This document shows positions 1 to 10,827 of a stretch of 64,000 bases of DNA, in pieces. Origin of the DNA: Notospermus geniculatus (Eukaryota > Nemertea > Pilidiophora > Heteronemertea > Lineidae); assembly GCA_002633025.1 (NCBI GenBank), contig NMRB01000257.1:113991-177990 (forward strand), read 5' to 3'. Numbering within the stretch: the first letter of the stretch is position 1; each line of letters starts with the position of its first letter. A program made the position numbers and the translations under genes. The notes under the pieces are model-generated. The model was given only the letters and a program-made list of their open reading frames with translations, had not been told where the DNA came from and did no database searches.

Positions 1-578
1 TACTCTACTTTCTCCATTGTCTGGTCACTCCAGGCAAAATCATAGCACCTCCTACTACTGACCAGGTGACCTGAATTACAGTGTTACCTATTGTATCTTG
101 GAATCCAATGGGATAGGGCCTACTTGCACTTCTGGGAAATTAGACCTATAGGCCTAGGTTCAATTACTAAAATGATCCTTGTCAGATTTCAAAAATCTCA
201 GAAGACTGGGGTCGCCAGGACTTGTGGTGTCATTTTTCCTGGTGCACCAAATGCCCGGTACAAAACGGCCTTTCTTTTATAAGAAAATGAATTGGTTGTG
301 CAATTCGTTTTGGTATACCCTTTAGACTCAAAGAAGTGATCATGAAAATGACAATCTAGGCCTATTAGTGGTAAGAGATGAGTGTAAAGAATTTTGACGC
401 CAATTGACCTCAGATCAATGCACTTGATCAGTTTTAGACTGGCACCGCCTCAATGGAAATGTGATTAAAATTCAATCCAATCACACCACACATGTTGTTA
501 TGGACTATCCTAAATATTCATACCTGGGAGGTGCTATGATTTTGCCTGGAGTGACCAGACAATGGAGAAAGTAGAGTA
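1..578. mobile_element. Foldback element with 52-bp terminal inverted repeats
   Basis: Bases 1-52 are the exact reverse complement of 527-578 (outer end TACTCTACTTTCTCC). The inner 470 bp has no convincing ORF. The left end coincides with the window edge, so the arm may continue outside and no target duplication can be read. Confidence 0.75.
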
Positions 579-658
579 TTCTTGGTACAAATGTATTACC
601 AATGGCTATGTATGGGTTGGACAGGGCACCCGTCTTATCCACGTTGGAGTGGAATACC

Positions 659-766
659 GGGACCTGTTTCATAAAGTGACTTAAGCTAATGGTACCATTA
701 ACTCAATGCATTTTCCATTTGGTTAAAGGTACCATGAGCTTCAAGTCACTTTATGAAACAGGCCCC
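659..766. mobile_element. Palindromic MITE, GGGCCTGTTTCATAAAGT family
   Basis: The left arm starting near 659 and the right arm ending at 766 are inverted copies around a short loop. The same termini recur at 5410-5519, so this is a dispersed non-autonomous family. Confidence 0.7.
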
Positions 767-864
767 TGAGGCATATCTCATGCATACAGTCAGTGGCACT
801 TTAAGAAGAAAATCATAGGAAATATTTTTTTATTATATACAAAGAGGAATAATTGACGACTTAC

Positions 865-1083
865 TTGTAAACTGAGCGAATCCCGTTTTCCCAACGTCAA
901 CCAGCTGTGACGTTGTACACACGTAATTCTTGAGCCAACAGTCATTGCCTTGGTGTTGGAATGAATGGCAGTCATGACGAGCAGTACATAGATCACGGCA
1001 GTCAGAGCGATCATGTTGTCCGTGATATACATCATGATTAGCGCAGTTTGCATTCTGGTAGGTGTACGTAGGCCCCTTACAAG
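865..1083 (-). CDS. PAN/apple-like domain exon (internal, phase 1-1)
   Basis: An internal exon on the minus strand, bounded by a TTTCAG acceptor just above 1083 and a GTAAGT donor just below 865. Its 219 nt read as 73 codons in phase 1 at both ends, the symmetric class typical of shuffled extracellular domains. The peptide begins CKGPTYTYQNANC and contains SDCRDLC, HDCHSF and NDCWLKNYVC. The seven cysteines and the aromatic/CWLK pattern resemble PAN/apple modules, which bind proteins or glycans outside the cell. It is strongly similar to the exon at 3436-3654. Flanking exons, including a signal peptide, were not found; the gene probably continues below coordinate 1. Splice borders are clear, the family name is inferred from pattern only. 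Confidence 0.7.
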
Positions 1084-1263
1084 CTGAAACATTAGTAATG
1101 TATCAATTTGTTGTCCTCATCAACTTCGACAGGGTGGATAAAGAGGAACGAGGGAAAAGCCCATGTTGTGGAGGATTTTGCCGCGATAAGTTCATTCAAA
1201 GCACTGCGACTCAGAAAATACATACACAAGTAGATCTACAGGTAGTCAAATTATTCCTAAATA

Positions 1264-1641
1264 AAGCTGCGTTCAGCTGACACGCGGTAAGCGGAATGCG
1301 GATCGCGGAAACGGAATGCGGTATACGGAACACGGTAAATATTCCGCGTGTTCCACTTGTCTGCACGCGGTATCACTTCTGTTTTTGTAAGCATGGCGCA
1401 GGTTTGGTCCGTCCCTGTCCAATCACGGTGCTCCATAGGGCGCGGACTTTTATTCCGCGCGGAAAAATCGCTACACCAAGTGATCGGTCTTTCCGCGTTC
1501 CGCCTATCCGCGTTCCGCAAACCGCTTACCGCGTGCAGATAAATGGATGAAGGGAAATGGCTTGGAACGAACAAATGTCTATTCCATGTTCCGTTTCCGC
1601 GATCCGCATTCCGCTTACCGCGTGTCAGCTAAACGCAGCTT
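1264..1641. mobile_element. Foldback element rich in CGCGGT/GCGGAA
   Basis: Starts AAGCTGCGTTCAGCTGAC and ends with the near-exact reverse complement (GTCAGCTAAACGCAGCTT). Short CGGAATGCGG-like and CCGCGTTCCGC-like motifs recur between the arms. A half copy lies near 6930-7000. Reading frames across it are by-products of the palindrome. Confidence 0.7.
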
Positions 1642-1781
1642 GAAGGACGTAGATGTACATGTACGCGTGCCTCATCAATTGCAACATGTTCATTCAGAAT
1701 TTTTCCATAACAATCGCTCGCGGACAAAGATGCCTTGCTTTGCAAGGCACACTCTCCATGCAACCTACTTCAAGAGCCAGG

Positions 1782-1850
1782 GATGACTGGATTCGAACCT
1801 ACCTGGGAAATACCGAGTACTGAGCGGACGTGATCAGTCGACCCGCAAAG
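1782..1850 (-). repeat. tRNA-like (SINE head) fragment
   Basis: On the minus strand GGTTCGAATCCAGTC matches a pol III B box and a tRNA T-arm. An A box is not clear, so this is more likely a tRNA-derived SINE remnant than a tRNA gene. Confidence 0.35.
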
Positions 1851-2316
1851 GTCCTTTTCTACGGCAGATTTATTTTGCGCGCGGGAAAATAATAGGCGAT
1901 CGGGGCCCTCGACAAGGCTCCTCGAGTACCTCATTCGAGAAATCGGACACCTCGCACAAAAGTGCGTTTATCGAGAAGACCGTTCAAATTCAACCACATA
2001 AACCATACATCAGTATTTAGCTAAGACATTGACCTTTTCCATTAGTGTAATTTATTTTGGAATAATGCAAACGAGTGAAGAGAAATCGTTTAAGAAATTT
2101 CGTCCTCCGCACAGAATTGGAGGTCACTTGGAGTAGAGCGTTGTTAAAAACATCGCCATAACTCCATAAATACTTGCCTGCATAAAACCAGCAAAACTGA
2201 ATGGATGGAGAAACTATCAATCTCCAATCTGTATTAATTTCATACATCGGCATGGTATTCCAAGTTTTTGTACGCAGTTTGAACAGCAGTAGGTAACGAT
2301 TCTCGCAGCCATAAAC

Positions 2317-2392
2317 CTGGTTCCTTGGCGGCCGAGTGGCGCTGACTGACGATTCGACCAGTCAGCGCCACCGTCGGAGCCCATGGAACCAG
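2317..2392. mobile_element. Short palindrome with CTGGTTCC ends
   Basis: The ends CTGGTTCC and GGAACCAG and an inner GTGGCGCTGACTG/CAGTCAGCGCCAC pair form a hairpin of about 76 bp. Elements at 43986-44078 and 60556-60828 have similar ends with different interiors. Confidence 0.55.
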
Positions 2393-3228
2393 TTAGACAA
2401 TGGATAAAGCGAAAGAGATTTCTTGAAAATGTGGTTGTGTTTCGGGGTGATTGTCAACCCCTCAGACATGCGTGCATAAAACCACGCTTCGCATGTGGAT
2501 TCTTCTATGTTATAACAACCCGAATGACCTAAGCAGAAGTTTCAAAATACTATTCCAAGAAAGTGTACGCACTTTGAAGAACGCCTGTTTTCGAAAACAC
2601 AAGGTTACCTTTCGATCGATAACTCGGCTAAAACTGAACCGATTTCGATGAAATTTTCGGCAACTTTCGTAGAGGAACACCCATCAACATGTAAACATCA
2701 CGCCACTTTCAAACGTCTTACTAATCGTGCGTAATTAGTGATTGTTTTATAGCGTCTGCTACGCCTACGTCACTGCCTCGCTTTCGTTCAGTGATTTAGC
2801 AGTTAGTACCGCCAAATACCGCGGCTGACACGTCGTGGCGCTGTTCATACCTTTGCGGGTCGACTGTGATAGCCACACTAGGCGATCAGCACTCGTTAAA
2901 CACATTACACGTACACATTTTGCATGAACCACTCACAGTTTTAGAGAAAAGCGAGGATAATGTTGATCTCTGCTGCTTCATTTTCACGACACACGTTTCG
3001 GTTTAGGCAAAACATTTTTAGAAAAAGAAATTACTTAGCTCACCTGGGCATTGTTCTGAAAATACAAAGTTGTCATGAAATCGTTATTGACAAGTCCTTT
3101 TGCACACGCATAAAGCCAAACAGGTTTCATCAGTCTTCTAAAAAAATCTACCAATGGCACTGGAAGACTTGGAAGAAATTTACTCCAAGACAAGCCAACT
3201 TTCTCGACAAGCACAGAAGGTCAAATAC
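2393..3228. other. No gene recognised
   Basis: Only short open frames without homology. The stretch TTTGCGGGTCGACTGTGAT near 2852 partly mirrors 1820-1850, hinting at a decayed large inverted repeat between the two. Confidence 0.4.
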
Positions 3229-3348
3229 TGGGTCATATTAATAAAGACTAGCAAATGCTTTTACGCCAGATTAGTACAGCATTGCCTAGTGCATTTGTAT
3301 TACAAAATTCAAGTAAAAGCATGTACTAGTCTTTATTCATATGACCCA
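3229..3348. mobile_element. Palindromic MITE, TGGGTCATATTAATAAAGAC family
   Basis: Inverted ends TGGGTCATATTAAT and ATTCATATGACCCA enclose a core with AGCAAATGCTTTTAC. Related copies are at 24787-24902 and 57735-57845. It lies about 90 bp downstream, in gene orientation, of the PAN-like exon. Confidence 0.75.
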
Positions 3349-3435
3349 ATCGTTTTTATTTATTTATTTACTTATTTATTGATTTATTTTTATTTTACGC
3401 GGAATTTCTGAGGAGAAGTAATATAAAAGTCTTAC

Positions 3436-3654
3436 TTGTATAATGAGCGTATCCCTCTTGTCCACGGTGAGTCATCTCATTCAAAGTACACGCGTAGCCC
3501 TTGAGCCAACAGTCATTGCCTCGCTGTTGGAATGACAGGCAATCATCACGTTCATTGCATCGAGCACGGCAGTCCGACATGTCATGTTGTCCATGATAAA
3601 GATTGATATAAGGGCAGTCAGCGTTCTGATAGGTGTATGTAGGTCCGCTACATG
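3436..3654 (-). CDS. PAN/apple-like domain exon (internal, phase 1-1)
   Basis: The second PAN/apple-like exon on the minus strand, again 219 nt and phase 1 at both ends, with a GTTCCAG acceptor above 3654 and a GTAAGA donor below 3436. The peptide runs CSGPTYTYQNADCPY, SDCRARC, DDCLSFQQRGNDCWLKGYAC, ending near EGYAHYTS. All seven cysteines match the exon at 865-1083, so the two arose by exon duplication. Lying 2.35 kb apart in the same orientation and phase, they can be spliced together in frame to give tandem extracellular modules. The opening methionine of the longest open frame lies in the intron and is not a start codon. Confidence 0.75.
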
Positions 3655-3677
3655 CTGGAACATTCATGGGTGAATTT

Positions 3678-3902
3678 AAAGCCATATAATCACGAGAGCT
3701 ACCGTAGCCGTCGATTCACATTTTTGTCATCTAAATTTTGCTAAGAAACTTTCTCGCATTTTTGTTCCAACAAGTGTTGGAGTCGATCATCAATCAGATT
3801 ATTTCACATGGAAGCATGCCACTTTCACGTGACGTTTTCAACGAGTGTTCGAACCAAAATGTGAATCGACGGCTATGGTAGCTCTCGTGATTGTATGGCT
3901 TT
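3678..3902. mobile_element. Palindromic element in the intron before the PAN-like exon
   Basis: Ends AAAGCCATATAATCACGAG and the near reverse complement CTCGTGATTGTATGGCTTT flank a 130-bp loop. It lies about 25 bp upstream, in gene orientation, of the acceptor of exon 3436-3654, in the branch-point region. Confidence 0.75.
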
Positions 3903-5004
3903 AATGTGGTTCATTTTATCTTGGATGAGGCTAGTTGTTGTACCACTTATTACAAAAGGTATTTTTTCTGGGTTTTTTTCAAAGTGGAGATGCCTGGTCG
4001 ATCCAAAACTTCCTAAAGTCGTCAGAGTGTCGTTTATGGAGGTATACGGTATGCGGACACACTGGCGAACAATGGCCTAATAAAGGGTTCATGAAAGGTT
4101 TGTTCGCCTCCTTGTCCTTATACATGCATCGTATACCTCTATGTAAACCCGGACTTAAAATGGTGTCACTGCATGGTTATGTCACATCCCCCCTATTGCG
4201 TCATTTAATGATGAAAGTTCTGTATCAACATGCATTGTTCAGTAATTGGAAGCTGGCTACCTGGTGCAAAAAAGTGCTTGTCCTTTAGTCATCAAGCCAA
4301 AACTAATGTAAAAAGGAAAATGACATCCGAGCAACACGAGCAATGTCAATTGTTCCCGGTGTTCATTTTGGTGATGATAATGGTAGTAATAAGTATTAAT
4401 TATATAGAGACCCTTTAAAATTTTCAAGGGCACTTCACAAGAAATCGTAAAAAAATAAAACTTGTTAATAATGTATACAATATGAATAATAAAGCCTAAA
4501 ATATGGATTAGTACAGAAGCAAAAAGAGAACAAATATTTTGGACAGAATGTATTAGGACAGGCCAAGATTGTATAACACAGAGCAAAGTACGTCTAAATA
4601 AAGGGTGGAAATAAAGCATTCCGGGATTCAATACGTTGTTAAAAATTTTCCCTGAAAATACGAGAGTAGAGAAGTTTGGTAAAACAATTACAGTAGGAGT
4701 CAGTAAGTCTCTATAAACCTAATTCACTTACTCAAGGCCCAGTTCCATGGGATATGTGTGTGTATGGATGGTGTCTCTGTCGTGTGTTGTTGTTCGATCA
4801 CTAAGATATTAGCATAGGTACAAAGTGAAATAGAAATGGAGCAGTTGTTGTCATTACTCACCACTATCTATAGCATGGATATATTGTATGCCTAAGGAAT
4901 AGAAGCGGTTGTTAGTGAACACGAATATGCTTGTTAATTAGCACTCTTTTGTAACAACACTAAGTGACATGAATTGGTCATTTCTCCATCACTGCTACGA
5001 ATAG
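3903..5004. other. Intergenic or intronic; contains a SINE-tail remnant
   Basis: No gene recognised. On the minus strand, 4396-4442 (GTGAAGTGCCCTTGAAAATT then TATATAAT) resembles the common metazoan SINE tail GTGAAGCGCTTTGAGA...TATATAA. The rest shows only short frames. Confidence 0.35.
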
Positions 5005-5355
5005 ACGTTCTTCACGTGATGTCACACCCTAATTAGCATAGCGTCACATTGGCATTCACGGCCATATTGGCCGTCAGTGTCATTGGGATTTACTGAAAGA
5101 AATCAGATTTTAAGTGGAATATTTTCCCAACTACCTTTCTTATCACTTCAGTTTCTTAGGATATGATTTGTCAAATAAAAGCACATGCTCTAAAGCAGTT
5201 TGATGATTGAATGACACCTCTCTGTTGTAAAAACAGACAATTAGTCTGAATTACATACTTGTAGTGTATTACTGACGGCCAACATGGCCAAGCACATGGC
5301 TAATTGTGTATTAATTCGCTCATTAGCATTGGGTTGTGAAGTCGTTGAAGAACCT
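5005..5355. mobile_element. Degenerate foldback element
   Basis: ACGTTCTTCACGTGATGTCA at the left and TGTGAAGTCGTTGAAGAAC at the right are partly inverted, and an inner pair GGCCATATTGGCCGTCAGT / ACTGACGGCCAACATGGCC strengthens the hairpin. Confidence 0.5.
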
Positions 5356-5409
5356 CAAAATAAGATCCATGTTATCATGCGAGCAAACTGTGTGCAAGTG
5401 GTAGGGCCT

Positions 5410-5519
5410 GGGGCCTGTTTCATAAAGTAACTTTAAGCTAATGGTACATTTAACTTCAGTGCATTTTCCATGAGGTTAAAGACACCATTCGCTTGAAGTC
5501 TATTTTTAAACAGGCCCCT
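5410..5519. mobile_element. Palindromic MITE, GGGCCTGTTTCATAAAGT family
   Basis: Second copy of the family seen at 659-766, with diverged arms. Confidence 0.65.
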
Positions 5520-6098
5520 GGTTTTTACAGAACGTTTTTCTGGCAGATGGAAGAACTTTTATTTGCCGCCTGTGATGAGATTGGTCAGGTATATAGGTCT
5601 GCTTTTAACGCAATACTTTTCTTCTCTTTCGTCTTTGTAGCCTATCCGTAGCAGATCTCCCACACTTTGTTCCATTCGAAAAGAAACACTAATTTCTTAC
5701 CCTTGAAAATGACCAGCACAACCAAAATGTGCAGAAAGTTGAAGGAAATCATGATGGTTGATGGAATGGGAGAAAGATTCAATGGAGTGGATGACCTTCT
5801 TCGAAAAATTATATCCTAGTCACTGAAAGTAAACATTTAAAAATAATCACGACCTTAAATTGATGATGATGATGACACTTGTCTTTCCTATAGTGTTGCC
5901 GGTTGTGGGACGATATGACATACGTTTTTTTGTGAAAACGGCGTGTCCATGACGATCAGTCTTTCCGGTGTAGCCATTTTGTTTCATGATGTCAAAATCA
6001 CTGTCGGGTAACTTCACGTATTCACTGAAGTATTAAAGGCAACCTGGAAGCGAGGTTTGGCCGAAGATAGATGCATTGTGATATTGCCAATATTATCA
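5520..6098. other. No gene recognised
   Basis: Unremarkable sequence with short open frames and a (GAT)n stretch near 5862-5874. Confidence 0.4.
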
Positions 6099-6782
6099 AA
6101 GCGATGTACTCGCGAGGTTGAAAATGAAATCTCGTTCAACTATCGCGACCCGCGATAGCTCCCCAATTTCATTCATAGCTAGCGGGATTCTTGAAACTGA
6201 TCTCGTGTGATTTCTAGCATCCTTGAGCCATCAAACTACGGGATCGTCGACGTTTTATACAATAAAACGTTCATGAAAAATCTTTTATTAATATTATTTC
6301 AATGAATTTGGGCGACAAAAATGTTTATTCTCGGGAAAATTTCAAAATCTCACGGGGAGTTCCCAAAACGAGATCGACTGACTGACAACAAACATGGGGC
6401 CGAAAAAGACGAAGTGTGAGGAGGTCGACCAGCGAATTCCGAGTCAATGCTGCAAGTTTAGCCAATGGCGGCGTGTGAAGACAGAAAATTATTGTAGCAC
6501 TAATGAGGACTTAGCAGTGTACCTCTGAACGTCGTTGACCCACGGCCAACACCATCCTTCGCATGTTTTTTGCGGATGATTCATCGAATCGTCGCCGTTG
6601 GCATCCCTGTCACTCATGTCACTCTCCTCGCTGCTGATTGGTCATAGTAGGCCTATTCCGTAGTATTATAACGAGATGACCCGTACTTGGAATTTCATTC
6701 ATGAATTGTAGTGCGGCCGCCATACGGGAAATAGAGGAACTATCGATGTGCAGTTACTGCAGAGCCCGCGTACATCGCTTTA
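6099..6782. mobile_element. Element with AAAGCGATGTACTCGCG termini
   Basis: Begins AAAGCGATGTACTCGCG and ends CGCGTACATCGCTTT. A second copy at 46859-47291 shares TCTCGTTCAACTATCGCGA and GCCAACACCATCCTT but is interrupted by an assembly gap. The interior of 650 bp has no long ORF. Confidence 0.7.
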
Positions 6783-7404
6783 AATCGACATGATCGAGGG
6801 TGGGGACCTAAGGGGTGGTTCAGCATTTTCAACATTTTTATAAGTCTACAAACCGTAGACTAGGGGGGAAGGAGTTAACACCGGCTGTACACTTTTTGCG
6901 TAAAATGAAAATGTTGATCTTAATTGATAAAGCTGCGTTTACCGGACTGCCGGAATGCGGAATGCTGAAGCGGTATTACCGGCATAAAAAAAACGGAAAA
7001 AAAATCTTCCGAGATAAACGTACATGTAGTTTATGAGACATAAAACCATGGCTTATTGAAGGAATATATATTTTTTGATAACTGAACAATCCACTTGCCA
7101 TTAGAAGTTACTTGGTCTTACCTCAGGAAAAGCCTAGTACAAGATGTGGCCGAAGCTGCTACGAAGGAACGATTTCTTTTCGTTGATGACTCACAGGACA
7201 GTTTAATCCTTCTTGCGAGCGAGTCCTCCGTGAGAAACAGTAAACTGACACAGCAGATGCCACCAGACGGACTTAATAACATTTCTTATCTGTTCTTTAT
7301 TGCAATCAATAGCAAGACTTCACCAATAAATAGATTCACCAGTGAAAAATTGATTATTTTGTCAGGTGTGGGGATTTTATCCCCGCCTACGTAGAATTAC
7401 AGTT
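6783..7404. other. No gene recognised; partial repeat
   Basis: Around 6930-7000 it matches one arm of the foldback element at 1264-1641 (AAAGCTGCGTTTACCGG). A frame at 7095-7394 has no recognisable motif. Confidence 0.35.
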
Positions 7405-7827
7405 CATTCCACTTCCCAGTGGCGCGAGGTTTATCAACGATATCCCCGCAATGGCTGGGTCAAATTTGACGAAACATACGTCAATCGACTTGTCGTTCTT
7501 GCCGGTATCTTTCTGCTATCTTCATTTTTCGCGTAAGGCCAACATAACGGATCCCTTTCTCAAAACCCATTTCATTTCGCCATGGTGTTCAGTGCAGTTT
7601 ACACGTGCGCGATGCATTGCGTCATTTCAAAATGGCCGCCATTTCGGCCGTCAACACAAACTGTGATTTGTGAAGGAGCTTTTTTCTGTCACGTTTTGCG
7701 GGAAAATGACAGTGATGATGACTGTAGCGCCAAAAAAGACAAATCGATTGATGTATGGTATGCCAAATTCGGCCCAGCCGTTGCGGAGCTTTCGTTGATA
7801 AACCTCGCGCCACTGGGAACTGGAATG
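7405..7827. mobile_element. Long-arm MITE, CATTCC...GTGGCGCGAGGTTTAT family
   Basis: Arms of about 100 bp (CCCAGTGGCGCGAGGTTTAT and its reverse complement ATAAACCTCGCGCCACTGGG) surround a 220-bp centre with AAAATGGCCGCC. A full copy lies at 28473-28895 and a fragment at 21239-21358. Confidence 0.8.
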
Positions 7828-7999
7828 GAGAGTAGTTTGACATTTATGGGCTGCAGGCCAATTGTAGAAGCTTCCTCAACTCTAGGGTTTACCTTTAGCT
7901 ATTGTTTGCAGGCCATAATACAAAAGCTTAAAGTGGACCTTAGAGTTAAAGGGCAACTTCATTCATTGTGTACAAGTTTTTCAATATAGTACAAAGTCG

Positions 8000-8121
8000 A
8001 AGTTGTCTCCGAAACTCGCAAATTACCGACCCCAAACGGGGTCTTCCTCAGGCACTTTATAGTAGAGATTTCAGAAAAGACTGATTAAGACTCGTCAATT
8101 TGCCAGTTTCGGAGACAACTT
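8000..8121. mobile_element. Palindrome with AAGTTGTCTCCGAAACT ends
   Basis: Left AAGTTGTCTCCGAAACT and right AGTTTCGGAGACAACTT are inverted. The motif TTCGGAGACGACTT followed by TGTGTGTCGTTTTTTGTGCT also occurs near 35668, 59586 and 63717. Confidence 0.6.
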
Positions 8122-8139
8122 TTTTGTATCACTTTGTGT

Positions 8140-8420
8140 GTCTTTTTCTGTGCTTTTTGGATATTTGAAATATCGTTAATATCATTGATATCTGCAACAT
8201 GTCATATTTTTTTAAATCAGTAAACTTATCATTTTAAGTATTTTTATTGCATCCCAAGGTGACCATTGCACAGCACATGTGATGTCATATGTGCCCAATG
8301 AATATTTATGAAGGTACAACGACTAGGCAGTCACAGTATTAGCTCACTGACTACAAAGGTCGTCAGCCTATTGACACCAGTGACATCACCACTCATGGCA
8401 ATAGTCTCCATGGATTGATA
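8140..8420. repeat. Dispersed repeat, copy 1
   Basis: Shares GCAACATGTCAGATTTTTTT-like and ACCATTGCACAGCACATGTG-like blocks, in the same order, with 30660-30925. Identity is high but indels are present; no coding signal. Confidence 0.65.
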
Positions 8421-8509
8421 AAAAATTCAAAAGTTATAATGAGTGGAGTCTCCCTTTAAGGAGACTTCTAGAGTACGGGCCTAAATCGGTCTTGCAAGCG
8501 TAAGATCGT

Positions 8510-8605
8510 GGGCCGTATTCTAGACGGTTGCTGAACTCTGTTAGCAGGGCAAAATACAAAAGGTAAAAGCGGACCTCAGAGTTAAGGAGGCGTCTAGAAT
8601 ACGGG
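8510..8605. mobile_element. Palindromic MITE, GGGCCGTATTCTAGA family
   Basis: Ends GGGCCGTATTCTAGACG and CGTCTAGAATACGGGC. Better preserved copies are at 61394-61512 and 61549-61667. Confidence 0.7.
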
Positions 8606-8647
8606 CACATGACTGGAACAAGTTGTGATAGGGAGGTGTAGGTCAGG

Positions 8648-8755
8648 ACCCATATTCATAAAACTACTTAAGTCTAAGTGTGACCCTTATCCTTTGTTCA
8701 ACACAAAAGATAAGTATCACACTTTGACTTAAGTATGTTTATGAATATGGACCCT
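8648..8755. mobile_element. Palindromic MITE, GGACCCATATTCATAAA family
   Basis: Arms GGACCCATATTCATAAAACT and its inverted partner flank CTTATCCTTTGTTCAACAC. A copy with a further insertion is nested at 56818-57001. Confidence 0.75.
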
Positions 8756-9156
8756 GGCGTCTACTTTCACTGTCTTTGGTTTCGGTGAGTGAAAAAGAAA
8801 TATCACTGTCTTCGGCTGGGCATGAGTTCCCCTGGTTATCTTCAGTCCGAACGGCATGGTCGGGGTCCGGCCTTGGCCTACTTGGCTCTTCTGTCAGAGA
8901 CAGGTGTATGTAATACCGTGGCGTCCGCCGTCCGTCGTCGTCGTGAATAAGGGTGGTCAACACGTTTCTTAACCGCTTGGTTTAATTGTGAAACTTTGCG
9001 TGTTGGTACATATGCAAAAACTATCTGCAGGCCGAAATCTAACACAGCTGGTTTTACGTTCTGGCTTGTAGGGGGCGCTTTATGAAAACCCTTTGGCTAT
9101 ATCTCCGGAGCTCTGCACACCAGAACACGATTTTTTTACGGTGGGCTCATCTAATG

Positions 9157-10385
9157 CACAGGGACTTGAGGCATGCATTGCAGGGGTGGTGGGCGTGTTA
9201 CAGAGGTCTAATAACAAACCCCCGAGTAATGCCCCGGTATACTGACGTACATGTATACCTAGTAGAAAAATAACAAGGGATACAACTTCAAACAAGACCC
9301 CATTCGGACATTTTCACTTCAACGATCTGCCGAGAAGCCAAATCTCAACCAAATTTCACAAACAAGGTACCGTTTTGAAGCTGAGAATGTATAGATTCAA
9401 AATAAACCGAAATCTATCTCAAATCTTGATGTTGTACATTGATTTGGGCACTCGAAAGTGCTAAAACCCCCCGATTTTTCCCACTGCGAATGATTTCGGC
9501 CCAGGAAATCAGGCCCCGACGATCCACAAAAGTGAAGAGATCTCCACAACCACCCGGCCGATTGGGATGAAACGCATATCAATTTCAACAGAAGAAAGAT
9601 TCAAAACTAACTTACCATCACTTGAGGGAATTTAATCCTAATCCAACTGTGTTTTTGACAACTTTTCAACGAAAAGTCGACCAAAAGATCATGTCAACAT
9701 CATCAGCTGGACGACTCTGCGCACTCGCAAGCAATCTCGCTGCTGATTGGTCGAAAAATACCCGAAAATATAATTATAATTTTTCAAATTCTTTTAGACC
9801 AATCAGCAGCGAGATCGTATTGAGTCCGGCGTGATCAGCCAGTTAATGATTTCTTGACCATTTTGGCCGACCTCTTCGTTGAAAAGTTGTCAAAAACACA
9901 GTTGGATTAGGATTAAATTCCCTCAAGTGATGGTAAGTTAGTTTTGAATCTTTCTTCTGTTGAAATTGATATGCGTTTCATCCCAATCGGCCGGGTGGTT
10001 GTGGAGATCTCTTCACTTTTGTGGATCGTCGGGGCCTGATTTCCTGGGCCGAAATCATTCGCAGTGGGAAAAATCGGGGGGTTTTAGCACTTTCGAGTGC
10101 CCAAATCAATGTACAACATCAAGATTTGAGATAGATTTCGGTTTATTTTGAATCTATACATTCTCAGCTTCAAAACGGTACCTTGTTTGTGAAATTTGGT
10201 TGAGATTTGGCTTCTCGGCAGATCGTTGAAGTGAAAATGTCCGAATGGGGTCTTGTTTGAAGTTGTATCCCTTGTTATTTTTCTACTGGGTATACGTTAG
10301 TATACCGGGGCATTACTCGGGGGTGTGTTATTGGACCTCTGTAACACGCCCACCACCCCTGCAATGCATGCCTCAAGTCCCTGTG
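9157..10385. mobile_element. 1.23-kb palindromic transposon with 8-bp target duplication
   Basis: The element begins CACAGGGACTTGAGGC and ends GCCTCAAGTCCCTGTG. It is flanked on both sides by ATCTAATG (9149-9156 and 10386-10393), an 8-bp target site duplication. The arms are about 600 bp and nearly identical: the same 63-codon frame occurs at 9397-9588 on minus and 9960-10151 on plus. The centre near 9774 is AT-rich and flanked by CCAATCAGCAGCGAGAT. An 8-bp duplication fits P or hAT; the CACAG terminus fits the P consensus CANRG better than the hAT consensus YARNG. No transposase is present. Arm identity implies a young insertion or ongoing arm conversion. Confidence 0.85.
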
Positions 10386-10457
10386 ATCTAATGCGGCTTC
10401 ATCACATAAATCCCTGGCTTTTGATTCAAAGCGAATAGATAGCGGTTTTGTTTACAT

Positions 10458-10682
10458 TTGGCTGGTGTTTGTAAACACAAAATTCAGCCAATCAAAATGC
10501 ACGAAAATTTCTTTGTTGACATTCTGGAGAGGTTGGCTGGTGTTTGTAAACACAAAAGTCAGCCAATCAAAATGCACGAAAATTTCTTTGTTGACATTCT
10601 GGAGAGGTTGGCTGGTGTTTGTAAACACAAAATTCAGCCAATCAAAATGCACGAAAATTTCTTTGTTGACATTCTGGAGAGG
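10458..10682. repeat. Tandem repeat, three 75-bp units
   Basis: Units begin TTGGCTGGTGTTTGTAAACA at 10458, 10533 and 10608 and are almost identical. Because 75 is divisible by three, open frames repeat on both strands with period 25 codons; these are a by-product, not a repeat protein. Confidence 0.9.
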
Positions 10683-10827
10683 TCTGTTTACATTTTTTCC
10701 TGAAAATTCGTCCCCTTTCAAATTCTATTTCTAAATCAATTTTTTTCGCTATCGATTCGCTTGAACCTTGCTTTTCAAGGTCACAGAGGTCGAAGTCCAA
10801 CATTTCGTCGTCGGGTGGTACGTTTCG

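Noticed and set aside
1268-1641. Three overlapping frames in a GC-rich stretch
   Set aside because: Explained by GCGGAA/TTCCGC units of a foldback element.
9397-10151. Two identical 63-codon frames on opposite strands
   Set aside because: They are the same sequence in the two arms of a palindromic transposon, not genes.
10452-10734. Repetitive frames on both strands (FVHFDWLNFVFTNTSQ-type)
   Set aside because: Produced by a 75-bp tandem repeat whose period is divisible by three.
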